Source: Clostridiales bacterium
GTDB taxonomy: Bacteria > Bacillota > Clostridia > Christensenellales > Borkfalkiaceae
NCBI GenBank assembly: GCA_015055655.1
Contig: SVHW01000004.1
Span: forward strand, 1-64,000
Direction of reading: 5' to 3'
Length of the DNA stretch: 64,000 nucleotides
Part shown: piece by piece, positions 35,460-44,974 of the stretch
How positions within the stretch are numbered: position 1 is the stretch's first letter
Layout: every line of letters begins with the position of its first letter
Program-made: the position numbers and the translations under genes
The notes under the pieces: generated by a model
What the model saw: only the letters and a program-made list of their open reading frames with translations
What the model was told of the DNA's origin: nothing
Databases searched by the model: none

Positions 35460-35488
35460 ATTATAACATATTTTAGGCAATTTGTCAA
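35460..35488 (-). promoter_or_regulatory. Consensus promoter of the phosphotransferase gene
   Basis: On the minus strand perfect TTGACA (35483-35488) and TATAAT (35460-35465) have a 17-bp spacer. Transcription should begin near 35453. Confidence 0.85.
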
Positions 35489-35582
35489 TACTCTTTTTTC
35501 GTAAATCCACCCCTTTGCCCTGCCATTTTCCACAAATTCTTGAAAAAGTATAAAAAAATAAACGTTTACAAATACTTTTATT

Positions 35583-36452
35583 ATGAAAAAACGCTTCGTA
35601 TACTGCTGTTTCCTCGTCTACGCCTTGATAAATATTGCCTCGTGTAGCCACCCGTCGGCGCAAACCCCACCGTCCAATCCGTCCAATCGGCTATCGTTAT
35701 TAAACGAAGCTACTTTTGGGGAAGAATTTGATTTTTCCCCGTTACCCACGACAAATCCCCAAACGGAGAGTTTTTGGGACGTCACAAACGTGGACGTTTC
35801 TCGCATTGACTTATCCAAACGCCTTATTGCATTTACGTTTGACGACGCCCCCTCCTCCACGCTTGAAAACGTCCTTGCCGTCTTTGCTTCGTTTAACGAA
35901 TCCAATCCGGATTGTATCGCTACGGCGTCGCTTTTTTGCAATGGAAACCGTATGGATAGCAGCTCTTTATCCGCTTTATCCGCAGCCGTAACCTTGGGCT
36001 GGGAGCTGGGCAACCACACCTATTCCCATCCCGACGTAACGACAATTTCCCTTTCGCAATTCCAAACGGAAGTAAAAAACACGGAAAATTTATTGACGCA
36101 GATAGACGGCAAAAAAAGCCACCTTTTCCGCGCGCCGTACGGACGTATCAACGCAGAAATCAAACAAGCGGTTGACGTGCCGATTATCGATTGGACGATA
36201 GACACGCTCGATTGGACAAACGCAACCCCCGACGAAATTTACGACGTCGTCTTTCAACAGAAATTCGCAGGGGCAATCGTCCTTATGCACGACGGCTACC
36301 CCAACACCGTCACGGCGTTAAAACGCTTGTTGCCCGATTTAAAAAACGCAGGCTATCAGGTAACGAGCGTTTCACAAATGGCAAAAGCGCATCAATGCCC
36401 TCTAAAAAAGGGCGGCGCATATATTCGCGCAAGAAAACAGGGAAACGGTTAA
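35583..36452 (+). CDS. Polysaccharide deacetylase lipoprotein (NodB domain, CE4)
   Basis: A surface-anchored deacetylase that removes acetyl groups from peptidoglycan or another glycan. A lipoprotein signal peptide ends in the lipobox IASC (Cys21), followed by a Ser/Pro/Asn-rich linker. The NodB motifs are AFTFDDAPS (Asp-Asp), NHTYSHPD (the two metal histidines) and FRAPYGRIN, with a C-terminal VLMHDGY. Its 289 residues are typical. No clear ribosome binding site precedes the ATG. The last 15 residues are basic. Confidence 0.88.
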   Translation: MKKRFVYCCFLVYALINIASCSHPSAQTPPSNPSNRLSLLNEATFGEEFDFSPLPTTNPQTESFWDVTNVDVSRIDLSKRLIAFTFDDAPSSTLENVLAVFASFNESNPDCIATASLFCNGNRMDSSSLSALSAAVTLGWELGNHTYSHPDVTTISLSQFQTEVKNTENLLTQIDGKKSHLFRAPYGRINAEIKQAVDVPIIDWTIDTLDWTNATPDEIYDVVFQQKFAGAIVLMHDGYPNTVTALKRLLPDLKNAGYQVTSVSQMAKAHQCPLKKGGAYIRARKQGNG

Positions 36453-36469
36453 CCGTTTCCCTTTCTTTT
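36439..36469 (+). terminator. Palindromic terminator overlapping the deacetylase stop codon
   Basis: AGGGAAACGGTT is directly followed by its complement and then by a T-rich run. The TAA stop codon lies at the centre. Confidence 0.7.
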
Positions 36470-37781
36470 ACGCTTCTGTTATCGTAATATATAACACCTT
36501 TTTCGTTTTCGCCGTCACTTTTAATTTATCAGCAATTTCATATCCGCAAACGACGTACACTTCTCCGTTTTTGCCACTTGCAATCAGCGGCAAACAAGCG
36601 CGCGTTTTTACGGGTATTTTTTCTTCGTTGTAATATTTTTTCAGCGTTTTTCTTCCGCCGCCAAATTTTTCAATTTCGTCCCCTTCCTTTCGAAAGCGAA
36701 ACGTAGCGTCTTTGGGTATCTTATTTGCGTCCACGCGCAGCACTTTCCCAACGTACGTGTCCTTTGTCGGTTCTTCTTGGGATACGTTCACCTTATACTT
36801 ACCCCCGTCAAACCCATCCAAAGAGAAAGGTTGTTCTTCCGCCGTTTCGTCTATAACGTCGTCATTTTTCAAATAGAACAAAATGCCTTTTTCCGTCTTT
36901 TCCGCCACGACGCTTTGCGGCAGCGTAATGCACGCGCCCCTTTCGCTGTCTTGCAAATTATATACGCCGTCCAAATGCGCTTGCGTATAATTTTTCATAA
37001 TTCCCAATCGTTTCATGGCAAGCAAGGACGCGCGAGAAAACAGCGGTCTTTCTTTGCTAAACGCAACGACGAACCCCTCTTCGTTTTGCGAAAGCAAGCT
37101 TACGCTTTGTCTGTATAAATACTCGTCGTCTTCCGCAACACGCGCGGAGAAGCGCGCGATATTTTCCGTCGCCCCGGGAATCACCATATCCAACGTAGGC
37201 AACACCCTTAAACGCAACGCGTTTCTCGTATACGCCGTATTTTGATTGCTCTTATCCTCTCTGTACGCCAATTTATGTTTTTTAACGTACGCAAAAATTC
37301 TTCTTTTCGACCACTCTAAAAACGGGCGAACGATGTCTTCTCTTTCCGCGTGCATTGCCGCAACGCCTGAAAGGGACGCGCCGCGCGCAAGCCGAAACAA
37401 CACGGTTTCCGCCTCGTCCCTTGCGTGATGCGCCGTAGCAATACAGTCGGCTTTTCCTTCCATGCGTAACGATTGAAAACACTCGTAACGGAAATTCCTT
37501 GCAGCCGTCTCCAAACTCGTCTTTTCCGTTTGCGCTTTTTTCTTGCAATTTTCACGGAAGATATATAAAGGAATATCCCATTTCTTACACATCTTTTGCA
37601 CGAAGCGCATATCCATTATGCTTTTCAGCCCGCGAATCCCGTGTTCGCAATGCACCGCAGAAAGCGTGTATCCGTACGTATCTTCTTGCGACTTCAAATA
37701 ATGCAACAACGCCGTCGAATCCATACCGCCCGACGTTGCCACGCAAACCACTTTATTTTCCAATTCTTGCAAACTTTTCAT
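36468..37781 (-). CDS. tilS: tRNA(Ile)-lysidine synthase
   Basis: TilS changes the wobble cytidine of the tRNA-Ile CAU anticodon to lysidine. The N-type ATP-pyrophosphatase loop VATSGGMDSTALLHYL is at about residues 13-28. HCEHGIRGLKS, TAHHARDEAETVLFRLARG and the C-terminal TilS domain (FRFRKEGDEIEKFGGGRKTL) follow. The 437-residue length is normal. Confidence 0.95.
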   Translation of the reverse strand: MKSLQELENKVVCVATSGGMDSTALLHYLKSQEDTYGYTLSAVHCEHGIRGLKSIMDMRFVQKMCKKWDIPLYIFRENCKKKAQTEKTSLETAARNFRYECFQSLRMEGKADCIATAHHARDEAETVLFRLARGASLSGVAAMHAEREDIVRPFLEWSKRRIFAYVKKHKLAYREDKSNQNTAYTRNALRLRVLPTLDMVIPGATENIARFSARVAEDDEYLYRQSVSLLSQNEEGFVVAFSKERPLFSRASLLAMKRLGIMKNYTQAHLDGVYNLQDSERGACITLPQSVVAEKTEKGILFYLKNDDVIDETAEEQPFSLDGFDGGKYKVNVSQEEPTKDTYVGKVLRVDANKIPKDATFRFRKEGDEIEKFGGGRKTLKKYYNEEKIPVKTRACLPLIASGKNGEVYVVCGYEIADKLKVTAKTKKVLYITITEA

Positions 37782-37787
37782 ATTTTC

Positions 37788-37816
37788 AGTATATCATACT
37801 CTGCAAAAATATGCAA
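37788..37816 (-). promoter_or_regulatory. Promoter of tilS
   Basis: On the minus strand TTGCAT (37811-37816) and TATACT (37788-37793) have a 17-bp spacer, only a few bases before the start codon at 37781, so the tilS mRNA would have almost no leader. Confidence 0.6.
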
Positions 37817-37830
37817 GCTATTCTCGACAG

Positions 37831-37858
37831 AAAAAAACGGCTGAAAACGCCGTTTTTT
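37831..37858 (-). terminator. Terminator of the rex-adhE operon
   Basis: On the minus strand AAAACGGC pairs with GCCGTTTT and continues into T residues, just after the adhE stop codon. Confidence 0.8.
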
Positions 37859-37861
37859 CTT

Positions 37862-40465
37862 TTATTGCCCGTAATATGCGCGCAAGTACATTTCCCGTAT
37901 TTCTTCTACCAGCGGATATCTTGGGTTCGCGCCCGTGCATTGGTCGTCAAAAGCGTCTATGCTCATTTTATCTAAACTCTCCAAAAACGCCTTTTCGCTG
38001 CCCTGCTCGCCAATCGCTTCCCGTATCGATTTCGGTATCCCAATCTCCTCTTTTAATCCTTGAATTCTCTCTATAAATTTTTCTAAAATCTCCTCGTCCG
38101 TGTTGCCGTCAATGCCGATACGTTTCGCCATTTCCACGTACTTTTCCAACGCTTGGGGATATGCGTACTGCGGAAACGTGCCCATTTTTTCAGGGGTTTT
38201 CGCCGCATTAAAACGTATCACTTCCACCAATAGCAATCCGTTGGATACCCCGTGTGGCAAATGCCAGTACGCGCCAAGCTTATGCGCCATAGAGTGGCAA
38301 ACCCCTAAAAAGGCGTTGGCAAACGCAATCCCTGCCATCGTGGCGGCGTTTGCCACTTTTTCTCTCGCCTCAATATCTGCCCTTCCCAAACGATACGCCC
38401 TCGGTAGATACTCAAACAGAATTTTCACAGCCTCCATCGCCAATCCGTCCGTAAAATCGGACGCAGCAAGCGACGTAGCTGCCTCAATCGCGTGCGATAA
38501 CGCATCAAATCCGGCATACGCCGTCAACCTCGGTGGAATATCCAACATCAGTTCCACGTCGCAAATCGCCATATTCGGCAATAACTGATAATCCGCAAGT
38601 GGATATTTCGCCCCCGTTTTCTCGTCCGTAATCACGGCAAACGGCGTCACTTCGCTGCCCGTCCCTGCCGTCGTAGGAATCGCCACGAACAACGCTTTTT
38701 CGCCCATTTTGGGAAACGCATATACCCGTTTTCGTATATCCATAAACCGCAAAGCCAATTCTTCAAATTTCACGTTGGGATGTTCGTACATCACCCACAT
38801 AATTTTCGCTGCGTCCATTGGCGAACCGCCCCCCAAGGCAATAATGACGTCGGGCGCAAACGCCGCCATCCGTTTCGCCCCCTCTTTTGCGCAGGCGAGC
38901 GTCGGGTCTGCCATCACCTCGAAAAACTCCGTATGCGCAATCCCCATACGGTCCAATTCCCGCGTAATTTTATCCGCAACGCCGTGTTTATATAAATACT
39001 CGTCCGTGACGATAAACGCCTTGCGCTTGCGGTATTCTTCTTTCAATTCTCCCAGCGCCGTTCGCAAACAACCGCGCTTGAAATACACCTTTTGCGGTAT
39101 ACGTAACCATAACATATTTTCGCGCCGCTTCGCCACCGATTTGATATTCAACAATTCCTGTACGCCTACGTTCTCGCAAACGCTGTTTCCTCCCCAAGAA
39201 CCGCATCCAAGCGTTAAAGACGGCGTCAAACGGAAATTATATAAATCCCCAATACCGCCTTGCGCCGCAGGAGTATTTAGCAAAATACGACAAGCCTTCA
39301 TACGCGCGCAAAACGCGTCGAAACGCTGTTTTGCCCGTTGTTCGTCTATATAAATAGCTGCCGTATGCCCCAAGCCCCCTGCGTGTACTAACGCGTCGGC
39401 AATATCCGTCGCCTCCTCGAAATTTTCAGCCTTGTACATTGCTAAAACAGGTGAGAGTTTTTCTTTCGAGAAAGGCTCGTCTTCGCCAACCGATTGCACT
39501 TCTCCCACCAACGTTTTCGTGCTTTCAGGAACGGTTATCCCACAAAGCCCCGCTATTTTTTTCGCGCTTTGTCCAACGATTGCCGCGTTTAATCCCCCTT
39601 TGCCAAACATCAATTCACGCATTTTTTGCATTTCACTTTCCTGCAAAAAATACGCGCCTTGCGCTTGCAATTCTCTTTTTACCTCTGCGTATATCCCTTG
39701 TACTGCCACGATAGCTTGCTCAGATGCGCATATCACCCCGTTATCAAACGTTTTCGAGTGCAAAATCGACGCTACAGCGCCGCGAATTTCCGCCGTCTCG
39801 TCAATGACGGCAGGCGTATTCCCCGCACCTACGCCAACGGCAGGTTTCCCCGAAGAATACGCCGCCTTTACCATAGACGGTCCACCCGTTGCCAAAATAA
39901 TATCCGCTTCTTGCATCAATCTTGCAGACGACTCCACCGAAGGCGATTCTATCCACGCAATAATCCCTTTCGGCGCGCCGGCCGCCACCGCCGCTTCCAG
40001 CACCGTTTTTGCCGCCGCTATCGTACAATTCTTCGCCCGTGGATGTGGGGACAAAATAAGCCCGTTCCGCGTTTTTAAGCAGAGCAGGGCTTTAAATACC
40101 GCCGTAGACGTAGGGTTTGTCGTCGGCACGATTGCCGCCGCCACCCCAATCGGTTCAGCGATGCGTACGTAACCGTTTGCCTCGTCGTCCTCGATTACGC
40201 CACAAGTTATTTCGTTTTTATAACGGTGATAAATATATTCGGACGCATAGTGGTTTTTCAAAACCTTATCTTCAAAAACCCCCATACCCGTTTCTTCTAC
40301 CGCAAGTTTTGCAAGGCGCAACCTATCTGCGTTGGCAGCAAAGGCAGCCGCCTTAAAAATATCGTCCACTTGTTTTTGCGAATACGTAGCAAATTCCTTT
40401 TGCGCTTCTCTCACTTGTTGCAACAAAACGGCAAGCGTGTCTTGCTTCTCTTTTTTTTCTTCCAA
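37862..40465 (-). CDS. adhE: Bifunctional acetaldehyde-CoA/alcohol dehydrogenase
   Basis: AdhE reduces acetyl-CoA to ethanol in two NADH-dependent steps. The N-terminal half is an aldehyde dehydrogenase with the cysteine motif NGVICASEQAIV. The C-terminal half is an iron-dependent alcohol dehydrogenase with ALGGGSPMDAAKIM, DALSHAIEA and VCHSMAHKLGA. I place the start at the TTG at 40465, behind AAAGGGGGAGAA and 47 bp after rex. That gives 867 residues, the normal length. The frame stays open into rex, but that extension has no ATG and is rejected. Confidence 0.95.
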   Translation of the reverse strand: MEEKKEKQDTLAVLLQQVREAQKEFATYSQKQVDDIFKAAAFAANADRLRLAKLAVEETGMGVFEDKVLKNHYASEYIYHRYKNEITCGVIEDDEANGYVRIAEPIGVAAAIVPTTNPTSTAVFKALLCLKTRNGLILSPHPRAKNCTIAAAKTVLEAAVAAGAPKGIIAWIESPSVESSARLMQEADIILATGGPSMVKAAYSSGKPAVGVGAGNTPAVIDETAEIRGAVASILHSKTFDNGVICASEQAIVAVQGIYAEVKRELQAQGAYFLQESEMQKMRELMFGKGGLNAAIVGQSAKKIAGLCGITVPESTKTLVGEVQSVGEDEPFSKEKLSPVLAMYKAENFEEATDIADALVHAGGLGHTAAIYIDEQRAKQRFDAFCARMKACRILLNTPAAQGGIGDLYNFRLTPSLTLGCGSWGGNSVCENVGVQELLNIKSVAKRRENMLWLRIPQKVYFKRGCLRTALGELKEEYRKRKAFIVTDEYLYKHGVADKITRELDRMGIAHTEFFEVMADPTLACAKEGAKRMAAFAPDVIIALGGGSPMDAAKIMWVMYEHPNVKFEELALRFMDIRKRVYAFPKMGEKALFVAIPTTAGTGSEVTPFAVITDEKTGAKYPLADYQLLPNMAICDVELMLDIPPRLTAYAGFDALSHAIEAATSLAASDFTDGLAMEAVKILFEYLPRAYRLGRADIEAREKVANAATMAGIAFANAFLGVCHSMAHKLGAYWHLPHGVSNGLLLVEVIRFNAAKTPEKMGTFPQYAYPQALEKYVEMAKRIGIDGNTDEEILEKFIERIQGLKEEIGIPKSIREAIGEQGSEKAFLESLDKMSIDAFDDQCTGANPRYPLVEEIREMYLRAYYGQ

Positions 40466-40512
40466 TTCTCCCCCTTTGCGCACCGCCGCAAAACGCGAGA
40501 AACGGAACGCCG

Positions 40513-41175
40513 TTATCGTCCGTTGCTTTTGTACAGTTGCCCGGCAAGCATTGCCAAAGAAGCAGCCAAATCCTCCGTTTTCAGTACGATATCTTTGGGG
40601 GCGCGTAAAGGCGCAGGCGCAAAATTCCATATAGCCTTCACTCCAGCCTCTACCAAGCGGTTTAACACCTCTTGCGCGGCGTGTTTAGGAACGGTGATAA
40701 TTCCTATTTTCACCTGACTTTCTTTTACGAATTTTTCCAAATCGTCCAGATGATAAATAAGCTTTCCAGCGACGCTTTTCCCTACGATTTTTTTATCCAC
40801 GTCAAACGCCGCAAGAACGTTAAGTCCGTTGCTTTTAAATCCCTCGTAACCAAGAAAGGCGCGTCCAAGCCCACCAGCCCCCACGACGATAGCGTCAGAA
40901 AGGTTGTCATATCCCAAAAATTTTTCAATATCGACAATCAAACGGCTGATTGCAAACCCCAAGCGCGGCCTTCCCGATTGGGAAGACACCAACGCCAAGT
41001 CTTTGCGAACAAGCACCGACGATACGGAAATATTTTGCGCAATCACGGTGGAAGATATGTATTTTTCCCCTCTGGAATTTTCTTCTTGTAAAAAGCGCAA
41101 ATACAACGGCATACGCGCAATGGTTGCTTTAGATATTTCTTTCCCATCTATTTTTTCAAACGTCTTATCTTTCAT
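40513..41175 (-). CDS. rex: Redox-sensing transcriptional repressor Rex
   Basis: Rex senses the NADH/NAD+ ratio and represses fermentation genes such as adhE. The N-terminal winged-helix region (ISVSSVLVRKDLALV) and the Rossmann domain (IVVGAGGLGRAFLGYEGF) are clear, with the dimer-swap helix at the end, in 220 residues. The ATG at 41175 follows AGGGAG. Placement directly before adhE strongly supports the role. I found no convincing full Rex operator upstream. Confidence 0.95.
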   Translation of the reverse strand: MKDKTFEKIDGKEISKATIARMPLYLRFLQEENSRGEKYISSTVIAQNISVSSVLVRKDLALVSSQSGRPRLGFAISRLIVDIEKFLGYDNLSDAIVVGAGGLGRAFLGYEGFKSNGLNVLAAFDVDKKIVGKSVAGKLIYHLDDLEKFVKESQVKIGIITVPKHAAQEVLNRLVEAGVKAIWNFAPAPLRAPKDIVLKTEDLAASLAMLAGQLYKSNGR

Positions 41176-41195
41176 ACACACTCCCTACGGAATAG

Positions 41196-41218
41196 ACAAA
41201 AATCGCCTTACGGCGATT
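41196..41218 (-). terminator. Terminator at the end of the glycan locus, before rex
   Basis: On the minus strand AATCGCC pairs with GGCGATT and runs into T residues. It separates the acyltransferase gene from rex. Confidence 0.65.
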
Positions 41219-41274
41219 AATTTGTTTTTATATTTTTAATATATCGTGATAATGCGTTTTTATGTTCGTATTCA

Positions 41275-42435
41275 TCACAAAGATTTATTATGTTTATTTT
41301 TTCTAAAAAGCTCTTTAATTTTATTTATAAAGAAAACATATATAATACGTATCAATAAGCATATTGCAACGCTAACAAGAGTATATGAGAAGGCCAATAA
41401 AACACTTGACGTCCCTTGAATAACAGGTAAGTCTTTTAGCTTTTCAATTGGTAGCCTCTTAATTAAAATATAAACTAAAGACACTGGTTTAAAGGCGATA
41501 AAATGCCATAAAACTATATATATCGTAGTTTTTTCCAAATAACATAATATTCTTGTTATTATTTTGGAATATTTTTCAATCAAGACAGAAATTGAATATA
41601 ACATAATCCATCCAAGAATTCCATTAATACCGACATCCAAAATATCACTTATAATAGCATTTCTTCTCCTCAAAAAAACAATTGCCACCAACAATCCAGT
41701 AGAAATAATTGATAAAATGACAGCATAAATAACATTAAGATTCGTTAATTTTTTAACATTTTTTATAAGTATACCAAAAACAAAGTAAATATATGCTGGA
41801 AGTATTTGAAATAATACATCAGGAATATCTTTTTGTATAAATGCTATAATTAACAAAAATAAAACAACTCCAAAAAAAGGAATAAATGAAATGAATTTTG
41901 GTGCTTTAATTTTATTCAATATAAAAACCCAAATGCCTTGCGCGACCAAAACAATATATAGTGCCCTTAAAAACCACGTTGCACCTGCAAAGCCTACACT
42001 TCCTTTATATAACAATAAAATCTTTATAATATTGCCAACCGACAAATCAAGCGGATTTATTCCTGTTTCACATAAATTTAGCGCAACAAGAACGTCATCA
42101 AAAAAGAGAAAAAATAGATTTAAAAAAACATAGGGTATATATAACGATTTTGTCTTCTTCCAAATAAATACAAGAAGTTGTTTCAGATTTTTTACCGATG
42201 TATCTTTCCAAAAAAAGCCAGACGCCATAAAAAATACAGGCATATGAAAAAGATATATCCATTCATACAAATAATCGTACCCAGCACCTACACTACCAAA
42301 AATAGCGTGACCGAAAACCATCAAAAGAATTGCCAATCCCTTGATGATATCGATTTTTTTATTTCTCTCTTTAATCAAAGGGGTTACCGTGCAATCTTCT
42401 CCTTTTAACTCTTCAACATGCGTAATTTCACTCAT
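41275..42435 (-). CDS. Membrane acyltransferase, family 3
   Basis: These ten-helix proteins acylate sugars of surface glycans. The N-terminal KIDIIKGLAILLMVFGHAIF with the catalytic-type histidine, the YLFHMPVFFMASGFFW motif and many hydrophobic segments over 386 residues fit the family. The gene is visibly more AT-rich than its neighbours, so it may be a recent gain. It lies 2 bp after rfbB and is the last gene of the locus. Confidence 0.88.
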   Translation of the reverse strand: MSEITHVEELKGEDCTVTPLIKERNKKIDIIKGLAILLMVFGHAIFGSVGAGYDYLYEWIYLFHMPVFFMASGFFWKDTSVKNLKQLLVFIWKKTKSLYIPYVFLNLFFLFFDDVLVALNLCETGINPLDLSVGNIIKILLLYKGSVGFAGATWFLRALYIVLVAQGIWVFILNKIKAPKFISFIPFFGVVLFLLIIAFIQKDIPDVLFQILPAYIYFVFGILIKNVKKLTNLNVIYAVILSIISTGLLVAIVFLRRRNAIISDILDVGINGILGWIMLYSISVLIEKYSKIITRILCYLEKTTIYIVLWHFIAFKPVSLVYILIKRLPIEKLKDLPVIQGTSSVLLAFSYTLVSVAICLLIRIIYVFFINKIKELFRKNKHNKSL

Positions 42436-42437
42436 CG

Positions 42438-43457
42438 TTATCTATCCTTGTACATTCTTTCGTAATAGTTTTGATATTCTCCGTTAATGATATTTTCCCA
42501 CCATGCACGATTTTCCAAATACCACGTTATCGTTTTCTTTATCCCGTCTGCAAAACACGTTTCTGGCAACCAACCAAGCTCGTTATGTATCTTCGTCGGG
42601 TCAATTGCATAACGCATATCGTGTCCCTTTCTATCCTTGACGAAGGTAATCAACTCTTCACTCTTGCCGAGTTCTTTACAAATCAGCCTGACAATGTCGA
42701 TGTTTTTCATTTCGTTATGGCCACCGACGTTATACACTTCACCCACGCGACCTTTATGAATAATCAAATCAATCGCCTTACAATGGTCTTCTACGTAGAG
42801 CCAATCGCGGACGTTTATTCCTTCCCCATACACAGGCAAAAGTTTATTATTCAATGCGTTGGCTATCATAAGCGGTATCAATTTTTCAGGGAAATGATAG
42901 GGGCCATAGTTATTGGAACAACGGCTGATTGACACAGGCAATCCGTACGTTCTATGATATGCAAGCACCAGCAAATCCGCCCCTGCTTTGGACGACGAAT
43001 ACGGAGAACTCGTATGTATCGGCGTATCTTCCGTAAAAAATAAATCGGGTCTATCCAACGGCAAATCTCCATATACTTCATCCGTGGATACTTGGTGATA
43101 ACGTTTGATACCGTATTTACGGCAAGCGTCCATTAACGTGGCTGTGCCTAAAATATTCGTCTTTAAGAAAATTTCCGGGTCTTCAATGGAACGGTCCACG
43201 TGGCTTTCCGCCGCAAAGTTTACCACCATATCCGGTTTTTCTTCTTCAAATAACGTATTTACCGCTTCTCTATCACATATATCCGCTTTTACAAAACGGA
43301 ATTTAGGATTATCCATAACCGGCGCAAGCGTGGAAAGATTCCCCGCATACGTCAATTTATCCAAACATACTATCCTATAATCAGGATAAGTATTTAACAT
43401 ATGAAACACGAAATTAGAGCCAATAAATCCTGCCCCACCCGTAACAATTATCGTCAT
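42438..43457 (-). CDS. rfbB: dTDP-glucose 4,6-dehydratase
   Basis: The second enzyme of dTDP-6-deoxyhexose synthesis, making dTDP-4-keto-6-deoxyglucose. The Rossmann motif VTGGAGFIGSNFV is at the N-terminus. The catalytic STDEVYGDLP, the YSSSKAGAD Tyr-Lys pair and SRCSNNYGPYHFPEKLIPL are typical of RmlB, in 339 residues. It lies between rfbC and the acyltransferase. Confidence 0.96.
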   Translation of the reverse strand: MTIIVTGGAGFIGSNFVFHMLNTYPDYRIVCLDKLTYAGNLSTLAPVMDNPKFRFVKADICDREAVNTLFEEEKPDMVVNFAAESHVDRSIEDPEIFLKTNILGTATLMDACRKYGIKRYHQVSTDEVYGDLPLDRPDLFFTEDTPIHTSSPYSSSKAGADLLVLAYHRTYGLPVSISRCSNNYGPYHFPEKLIPLMIANALNNKLLPVYGEGINVRDWLYVEDHCKAIDLIIHKGRVGEVYNVGGHNEMKNIDIVRLICKELGKSEELITFVKDRKGHDMRYAIDPTKIHNELGWLPETCFADGIKKTITWYLENRAWWENIINGEYQNYYERMYKDR

Positions 43458-43467
43458 GTTATCCTCC

Positions 43468-44028
43468 TTAAAAAGCCATTTTTATTTCTTGCAGTTTCGG
43501 GAGTTTCTTATCTTTTTCACTTAAAATAATCTCCCCATCGCCCAATTGCGCCATCCAATCAATATTTAAAGACGGGTCGTCGTACGCTATCCCCCCCTCG
43601 TCTTCGGGATGATATCTATCGTCACATTTATAAGCGAATTCCGCATAATCGCTCACTACTAAAAAGCCATGCGCAAACCCGCGCGGAATCATAAATTGAC
43701 GTTTGTTTTCTTCCGAAAGGAGTACGCCTTGCCATTGTCCGTACGTTTTACTGTTTTTTCGTAAATCCACCGCCACGTCGTACACTTCGCCTTTCAACAC
43801 TCTTACAAGCTTTGCTTGCGGATATGTCTTTTGAAAATGTAAACCACGCAATACACCTCTTCTAGAACTTGATTGGTTGTCTTGTAAAAATTCGTATTGT
43901 AAACCCGCAGCGAGAAACTCGTCTTTATTGTACGTTTCCATAAAATAGCCGCGATTATCGCCAAATACAGTGGGTTCTATTATGTATACATCTTTTATTT
44001 TCGTTTCTATAAATTTAAATTTACTCAT
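43468..44028 (-). CDS. rfbC: dTDP-4-dehydrorhamnose 3,5-epimerase
   Basis: RmlC epimerises the 4-keto sugar at C3 and C5. EPTVFGDNRGYFMETYN, the QDNQSSSRRGVLRGLHFQ block with the catalytic histidine and PRGFAHGFLVVSDYAEFAYK are diagnostic. The ATG at 44028 follows GAGGTTATT and gives 186 residues. An upstream extension overlaps rfbA and is not needed. Confidence 0.96.
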   Translation of the reverse strand: MSKFKFIETKIKDVYIIEPTVFGDNRGYFMETYNKDEFLAAGLQYEFLQDNQSSSRRGVLRGLHFQKTYPQAKLVRVLKGEVYDVAVDLRKNSKTYGQWQGVLLSEENKRQFMIPRGFAHGFLVVSDYAEFAYKCDDRYHPEDEGGIAYDDPSLNIDWMAQLGDGEIILSEKDKKLPKLQEIKMAF

Positions 44029-44035
44029 AATAACC

Positions 44036-44923
44036 TCAATACTGTATCTTACCCGTCGCAACGTTTTTCAAATGTTCGCCATACGGGGACTTACCATATT
44101 TTTGCGCCGCTTGCAACAGCTCTTCTTTCGTTATCCAGCCATATTTATATGCAATTTCTTCCGGCGCGGAAATTTCAATTCCCTGTCTTGACTGCACCAT
44201 CTTTACAAAATTGGTCGCTTCCGCCAAGCTATCCATCGTTCCTGTGTCTAACCAAGCAAAACCTCTTCCTAAAAGCTGTACGTCTAATGCACTTTCTTGC
44301 AAATACATTTCGTTTAACGTAGTGATTTCCAATTCCCCACGGGCAGACGGTTTCACGGCATTTGCCTTCTCGCTAACCTTTTTAGGATAAAAATATAAAC
44401 CTGTTACCGCGTAATTACTCTTGGGCGTTTTGGGCTTTTCTTCAATGGAAATCACCTTTCCATTATCGTCGAATTCTACCACGCCAAAACGTTCGGGGTC
44501 GGTTACGTAATAGCCAAATACGGTTGCCCGATTATTTTCTTCCGCGTTTTGTACAGCTGTTTTTAACGTTTTTGAAAAACCGTTTCCATAAAAAATATTA
44601 TCCCCAAGCACCATAGCGCACGCGTCATCACCGATAAATTCTTCACCCAAAATAAACGCTTGCGCTAAACCGTCGGGCGAAGGCTGTACTTTATAGGAGA
44701 AATGTACACCATACGCCGAGCCATCACCGAGCAATCTTTCAAAATTAGGCAAATCCGTAGGCGTAGAAATAATTAAAATATCCTTTATCCCAGCAAGCAT
44801 CAACGTCGATAATGGATAATATATCATAGGCTTATTGTATATAGGCAATAACTGTTTTGAAGTAACCATCGTCAACGGATACAATCTTGTGCCTGCGCCA
44901 CCAGCAAGTATAATTCCTTTCAT
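44036..44923 (-). CDS. rfbA: Glucose-1-phosphate thymidylyltransferase
   Basis: RmlA makes dTDP-glucose from glucose 1-phosphate. [20 protein letters not shown] at the start, the [19 protein letters not shown] block, LGDNIFYG and [17 protein letters not shown] are standard, in 295 residues. It is 7 bp upstream of rfbC. No rfbD (dTDP-4-dehydrorhamnose reductase) is present in the window. Confidence 0.96.
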   Translation of the reverse strand: MKGIILAGGAGTRLYPLTMVTSKQLLPIYNKPMIYYPLSTLMLAGIKDILIISTPTDLPNFERLLGDGSAYGVHFSYKVQPSPDGLAQAFILGEEFIGDDACAMVLGDNIFYGNGFSKTLKTAVQNAEENNRATVFGYYVTDPERFGVVEFDDNGKVISIEEKPKTPKSNYAVTGLYFYPKKVSEKANAVKPSARGELEITTLNEMYLQESALDVQLLGRGFAWLDTGTMDSLAEATNFVKMVQSRQGIEISAPEEIAYKYGWITKEELLQAAQKYGKSPYGEHLKNVATGKIQY

Positions 44924-44974
44924 TTTTCTTTCTTCCTGTAATTTTATTTTATTTATAGCCGCTATAATTTTATA

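Noticed and set aside
40466..40630. Extension of adhE upstream to 40630
   Set aside because: It would overlap rex by about 118 bp and lacks a ribosome binding site. The TTG at 40465 has one and gives the usual length.
41176..41290. A Rex operator upstream of rex
   Set aside because: Only a TTGTGA half-site can be seen near 41275, inside the end of the acyltransferase gene. No second half is found at the right distance.
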